From an uncultured Erysipelotrichaceae bacterium (GTDB taxonomy: Bacteria; Bacillota_I; Bacilli_A; Erysipelotrichales; Erysipelotrichaceae), in assembly GCA_937902945.1 (NCBI GenBank), contig CALEMD010000273.1, positions 1 to 5,677 of the forward strand: DNA of 5,677 nucleotides. The letters are read 5' to 3'. Positions 5,455 through 5,677 of this stretch are shown here, piece after piece (position 1 is the first letter of the stretch; each line of letters opens with the position of its first letter). The notes below the pieces were generated by a model. It did no database searches and had not been told where the DNA came from. It saw nothing but the letters and a program-made list of their open reading frames with translations. The position numbers and the translations under genes are program-made.

Positions 5455-5676
5455 TTAATCCAGATGCATTATCCTTAATGTTTCCATAAATATTTCATAG
5501 TCTACTTTCGGTTTCTTCTCTTCAATATACTTATTCAATTTTCTAATGTTTTCTTCATTTTCAAGAATGTGAGGGATCCCAGAAATAAAATCACCAGTTA
5601 TTTCAACACCACAAAGATAGTCCTTTAGACAATATGTAATGGCCTCCCAATAACTTGTCGTGTCGAGGATCATCCC
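5455..5676 (-). CDS. Small hypothetical protein, probably cut by the right edge; first member of the tandem pair
   Basis: Family not recognised. An ATG at 5673 would give 72 residues, but only four bases lie beyond it, no ribosome site can be seen, and the frame stays open to the edge. The visible part may therefore be the C-terminal portion of a longer protein. The first ~23 residues (TSYWEAITYCLKDYLCG) are aromatic-rich and have no counterpart in the neighbour. The last 49 residues (from EITGDFISGI to RIMHLD) match the 64-residue protein downstream without a gap, sharing LN-x-Y and the terminal LD. It ends in TAA 7 bases before the neighbour's start. The pair therefore looks like an old tandem duplication whose copies have diverged widely while keeping length and order. 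No signal peptide is visible in the part seen. Confidence 0.7.
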   Translation of the reverse strand, partial: GMILDTTSYWEAITYCLKDYLCGVEITGDFISGIPHILENEENIRKLNKYIEEKKPKVDYEIFMETLRIMHLD

Positions 5677-5677
5677 G

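Overview
The window looks like a chromosomal stretch from a low- to mid-GC anaerobic Firmicute that meets oxygen. A gut or oral member of the Erysipelotrichaceae or a clostridial relative is my best guess. This rests on strong AGGAG ribosome sites, a PerR-type Fur regulator, a Firmicute-type small-subunit catalase and an FMN_bind/FAD reductase. No rRNA, complete tRNA, CRISPR array, transposase or integrase is visible.

Left part (3-1952, + strand): the C-terminal ~649 residues of a large flavoprotein reductase of the fumarate/urocanate reductase (FAD_binding_2) family. It is cut by the left edge inside the end of an FMN_bind domain. It closes with a clear intrinsic terminator (1975-2012). The residues facing the substrate differ from those of a fumarate reductase and lean towards a urocanate-type enzyme. 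About 195 bases without a convincing gene follow (2013-2207).

Middle (2208-4505, - strand): an oxidative-stress unit. A monofunctional haem catalase (katA, 528 aa) is followed 59 bases downstream by a peroxide-sensing repressor (perR, 129 aa), with a hairpin terminator after perR. Both genes start well inside their longest open frames, as their Shine-Dalgarno sites show. A -10 box inside a perfect 6-5-6 dyad lies just before perR, so perR may also have its own self-regulated promoter. Upstream of katA are a 14-base dyad next to the ribosome site and a 69-base foldable element.

Right part (4519-5677, - strand): an AT-rich accessory segment. Two small adjacent genes at the edge are diverged tandem paralogues; the outermost one is probably cut by the window. 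They are followed, with ribosome-site spacing, by a start for a signal-peptide-like protein. After it the coding signal continues for about 730 bases across in-frame stops and frame changes. I read this as one or two decayed genes, the second for a small multi-pass membrane protein. The layout (small unknown genes, a duplicate pair, decayed downstream genes) resembles immunity-gene or other accessory islands, but I recognise none of these families and assign no function.
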